64,000 nucleotides of DNA from Ewingella americana (GTDB lineage Bacteria > Pseudomonadota > Gammaproteobacteria > Enterobacterales > Enterobacteriaceae): positions 342,299 to 406,298 of the forward strand of contig NZ_RCZD01000004.1 in NCBI RefSeq assembly GCF_006438725.1, read 5' to 3'. Below are positions 62,295 through 64,000 of the stretch, in pieces (the stretch's first letter is position 1; each line of letters begins with the position of its first letter). The notes below the pieces were generated by a model. The model did not search any database, was not told the DNA's origin, and saw nothing but the letters and a program-made list of their open reading frames with translations. A program made the position numbers and the translations under genes.

Positions 62295-62409
62295 AACACT
62301 CACTGTCAGTGAAACACCTCTTGAGCTCTTCGCCATCTAGATAAACTTTGTAAAACTGCCCCGGATTAATTCTTATACCCGGGTCATCATCCAGAACGGT
62401 TAAGCGCAT
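62119..62409 (-). pseudogene. Truncated phage-type protein
   Basis: The first 33 or so residues (MRLTVLDDDPGIRINPGQF, then YKVYLDGEELKRC) look like a small phage protein. After about residue 34, near 62310, the frame is only the complement of the DUF2158 gene, so the real 3' part is lost. Confidence 0.55.
62300..62312. repeat. Short palindrome at prophage-remnant boundary
   Basis: TCACTG-T-CAGTGA, flanked by direct copies of TGAAACAC. It lies where host-like and phage-like sequences meet and may mark an old deletion end. Confidence 0.4.
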
Positions 62410-62431
62410 TCGACTCCCCTTTTGCAGACAT

Positions 62432-62455
62432 AAAAAAACCGCCCGTAGGCGGTTT
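62432..62455 (-). terminator. Terminator of the prophage small genes
   Basis: Perfect 8-bp stem AAACCGCC/GGCGGTTT with a four-base loop; on the minus strand seven T residues follow, just past the gene at 62471. Confidence 0.88.
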
Positions 62456-62470
62456 AAGAGTTTGCATTAT

Positions 62471-62665
62471 TTATTTCAGAAGCTCTTGAATTTGGTCAGC
62501 GAGACCTTTGATTTGTTCGGTCACATTTTCCAAATCATATTTAACTTTATGAGCATTAGTTGAGCTCGAAGGCGCAGCAACACTTGCTTTAGCTATTTCA
62601 AGTGCAGCTTGAACTGCAAGTAATCGCTGGTTACGATCGTCTTTAAGATGGTAATCATTCAACAT
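62471..62665 (-). CDS. Small phage-associated protein of unknown function
   Basis: 64 residues, helical, with DLENVTEQIKGLADQIQELL as a probable C-terminal coiled coil. AAGGAG lies eight bases before the ATG at 62665 and a terminator follows. Not recognised. Confidence 0.7.
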   Translation of the reverse strand: MLNDYHLKDDRNQRLLAVQAALEIAKASVAAPSSSTNAHKVKYDLENVTEQIKGLADQIQELLK

Positions 62666-62766
62666 CAGAATCTCCTTTTCAAAATGGAATTGTCAGATTA
62701 CGCCCAAGATATATTCTAATAAAGCATTATCACAGACACTCAGTGAATGCCTGCTGTAATGCCTAC

Positions 62767-62991
62767 TCAGCCCGCTGGCTGGATTTCGACATAGTATTCT
62801 TTGCCCTGCTCGAACTGGTTGAATGCGTCAGGGTTTAAAATATGCATCTGAATCTGGCCGCCCGGCGTGAGCTTAGACCAGGCTTCATTTTCATGGCTGC
62901 CGGAAGTGACGGCGCTCATATGGATGGTGCGGCTTGAATCATCATCTGCCTTCTGAATGAAATGGCAGCGGAATTTCGCTTTTACTGTCAT
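62767..62991 (-). CDS. Phage-type hypothetical protein
   Basis: 74 residues. VKAKFRCHFIQK at the start and FEQGKEYYVEIQPAG at the end resemble a family of small beta-rich phage proteins. AGGAAAAG precedes the ATG. It follows the spanin gene by 12 bases on the same strand. Confidence 0.75.
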   Translation of the reverse strand: MTVKAKFRCHFIQKADDDSSRTIHMSAVTSGSHENEAWSKLTPGGQIQMHILNPDAFNQFEQGKEYYVEIQPAG

Positions 62992-63003
62992 GGTCTTTTC
63001 CTG

Positions 63004-63537
63004 TCAGTTAATTTTGCAACGCTTCTGGGCTTCAGAGGCATACCCCTGAAGGTATTGGATCACTTTGTCGTCTTTGATGGCGCTGGCTCGGAGATCGAGA
63101 ACAGCCCGTTCACCAGCGCCAGAGAGTTCGATTTGTGCTACATCGCCCACGCCGCCGGTGCTGGCAATGCTGTTCCTGATGAGCTGACTGGTGGCAAGGT
63201 TTGCTGCTGCGATCCGCACCCGGCGAGTACCAGCAGCGACATCAGCGCGCAACCGATCATTTTTGGACTGCTCATCGGCTAATTCCTTTGTGTGATTGGC
63301 ATCCAGCGCAGCCAGCGCGGTTTGTGCCGCTTCGGTGCGTTTCTTCTGGTTGGTCAGGTCAATCACGGCCTGATCACTGATTTTCTTCAGCTCTGCGGTG
63401 TGGGTTACTTTCAGCTTTGACACGTCGGCGTCCCAGAGAAGCCCTTCAATCCACCAGACCAGCGCGGCGGACAGCAAGATGGCAACAGCCGATTTCCAGT
63501 AAGCCTTCAGCACAGCAGCGATCAATGATGTTTCCAC
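63004..63537 (-). CDS. Rz-like phage lysis protein (i-spanin)
   Basis: 177 residues with an N-terminal membrane anchor (about residues 10-30, SAVAILLSAALVWWIEGLL), a long coiled-coil periplasmic region and the C-terminal RRVRIAAANLATSQLI and QYLQGYASEAQKRC typical of DUF2514/Rz proteins. I chose the GTG at 63537 because GAGAGG lies eight bases upstream. It begins just after the endolysin stop, the normal lysis-cassette order. Confidence 0.85.
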   Translation of the reverse strand: METSLIAAVLKAYWKSAVAILLSAALVWWIEGLLWDADVSKLKVTHTAELKKISDQAVIDLTNQKKRTEAAQTALAALDANHTKELADEQSKNDRLRADVAAGTRRVRIAAANLATSQLIRNSIASTGGVGDVAQIELSGAGERAVLDLRASAIKDDKVIQYLQGYASEAQKRCKIN

Positions 63538-63547
63538 AATTTGCCTC

Positions 63548-63702
63548 TCAGACTCCCAGGGCTTTTTTGGCAACAACCTGACGGGCCTGACGATCAGCCA
63601 GTCCGTTATCACCACCATTGATGCGTTTGGTCAGCCCTACAAAGTCACCAGAGTCGGCAAAGCTGTTGCAATTATTGGCTTTCCAGAACCAGCCCGCCGA
63701 CC
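63548..63702 (-). pseudogene. C-terminal fragment of a chitinase-type (GH19) phage endolysin
   Basis: The last 51 or so codons read RSAGWFWKANNCNSFADSG, then FVGLTKRINGG and LADRQARQVVAKKALGV. This is the usual C-terminus of GH19-like phage lysozymes. The upstream part is cut off by an IS end at about 63703, so the gene is broken here. Confidence 0.8.
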
Positions 63703-64000
63703 TGTAAGTATCCCAGCTTTAGTTCCAGGCACTTTTTGAGATTTCCGGTTTCTCAGCCATCAGCCGGTATTCTTCCGGCGTCAGGTTATTCAGGGATTCA
63801 TGAGGCCGCTCACTGTTATATTCATTCAGCCAGCGCTCCGTTATTTCCCGTGCTTCATTCAGTGTTCTGAACAGATAAAAATCCAGTATTTCGGTCCGGT
63901 ACGTTCGGTTAAACCGTTCGATAAATGCGTTTTGCGTCGGTTTGCCTGGCTTGATAAATTCCAGCATCACGCCATGCTCTTCGGCCCATTGCGCCAGAGC
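63703..64000 (-). mobile_element. IS3-family insertion sequence, one end (cut by window edge)
   Basis: The element contains the transposase end below and a candidate terminus TGTAAGTATCCCAG starting at 63703, whose TG...CA ends fit the family. The other end and the target duplication are outside the window. Confidence 0.7.
63719..64000 (-). CDS. IS3-family transposase OrfB, C-terminal part
   Basis: 94 residues of an integrase-core (rve) transposase. KPGKPTQNAFIERFNRTYR carries the catalytic Glu of the DDE triad, and LNEYNSERPHESLNNLTPEEY is typical of IS3-type OrfB. The N-terminal part lies beyond the right edge. Confidence 0.92.
   Translation of the reverse strand, partial: ALAQWAEEHGVMLEFIKPGKPTQNAFIERFNRTYRTEILDFYLFRTLNEAREITERWLNEYNSERPHESLNNLTPEEYRLMAEKPEISKSAWN

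Overview
The window is a chromosomal segment of an enterobacterium (order Enterobacterales). Almost every gene has a recognisable Escherichia coli counterpart, and the local order follows the E. coli 24-26 min region in blocks. Several junctions differ from E. coli as I remember it: pepT lies next to cobB, mfd next to ycfJ-ndh, and rne next to pyrC without the flagellar flg cluster. That pattern, and the divergence of the proteins, fits a Yersiniaceae-like genus (Rahnella, Rouxiella, Ewingella or Serratia relatives) better than E. coli or Salmonella. The genus is a guess.

Layout. 1-4.7 kb, minus strand: the start of pepT (runs off the left edge), cobB, and lolCDE for lipoprotein release. 4.9-8.4 kb: mfd on the plus strand, ended by a perfect bidirectional terminator shared with ycfJ. 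8.5-16.5 kb, minus: ycfJ, ndh, ycfP, nagZ, thiK, lpoB, ycfL, hinT, ptsG (respiration, cell-wall recycling, PBP1b activation, glucose uptake). 16.9-27.6 kb, minus: one long lipid and replication block, yceD-rpmF-plsX-fabH-fabD-fabG-acpP-fabF-pabC-mltG-tmk-holB-ycfH. 27.7-33.3 kb: yceF, rluC and rne, the last with a long leader. 33.3-44 kb: a monooxygenase-fold gene, pyrC, dinI with an SOS box, bssS, solA, an orphan LuxR-type regulator in an AT-rich patch, yceJ-yceI, trhO, an old-yellow-enzyme gene and lpxL. 44-52.3 kb: mdtG, a VOC-family gene, msyB, yceK and the osmoregulated periplasmic glucan genes opgH-opgG, divergent from opgC.

The accessory part begins after opgC. 52.4-56.7 kb carries short genes: two paralogous genes of unknown function, a DUF2502 secreted protein, a 43-residue Cys-rich peptide gene with its own ribosome binding site and terminator, yccJ, a gene broken by an in-frame amber codon, ylaC and a GyrI-like gene. 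56.7-58.4 kb holds deoR divergent from a decayed deoxyribokinase gene, with two DeoR-type operators and a CRP-like site between them. Then come prpA, a small CxxC protein, proP and osmC.

62.1 kb to the right edge is a prophage remnant: a DUF2158 gene, small phage genes, an Rz-like spanin and the tail of a chitinase-type endolysin cut by an IS3-family element that runs off the window. No rRNA, tRNA or CRISPR array was seen. I found no clear new defence or biosynthetic system. The least explained parts are the small-gene cluster at 52.8-55.4 kb and the orphan regulator at 37.4 kb.
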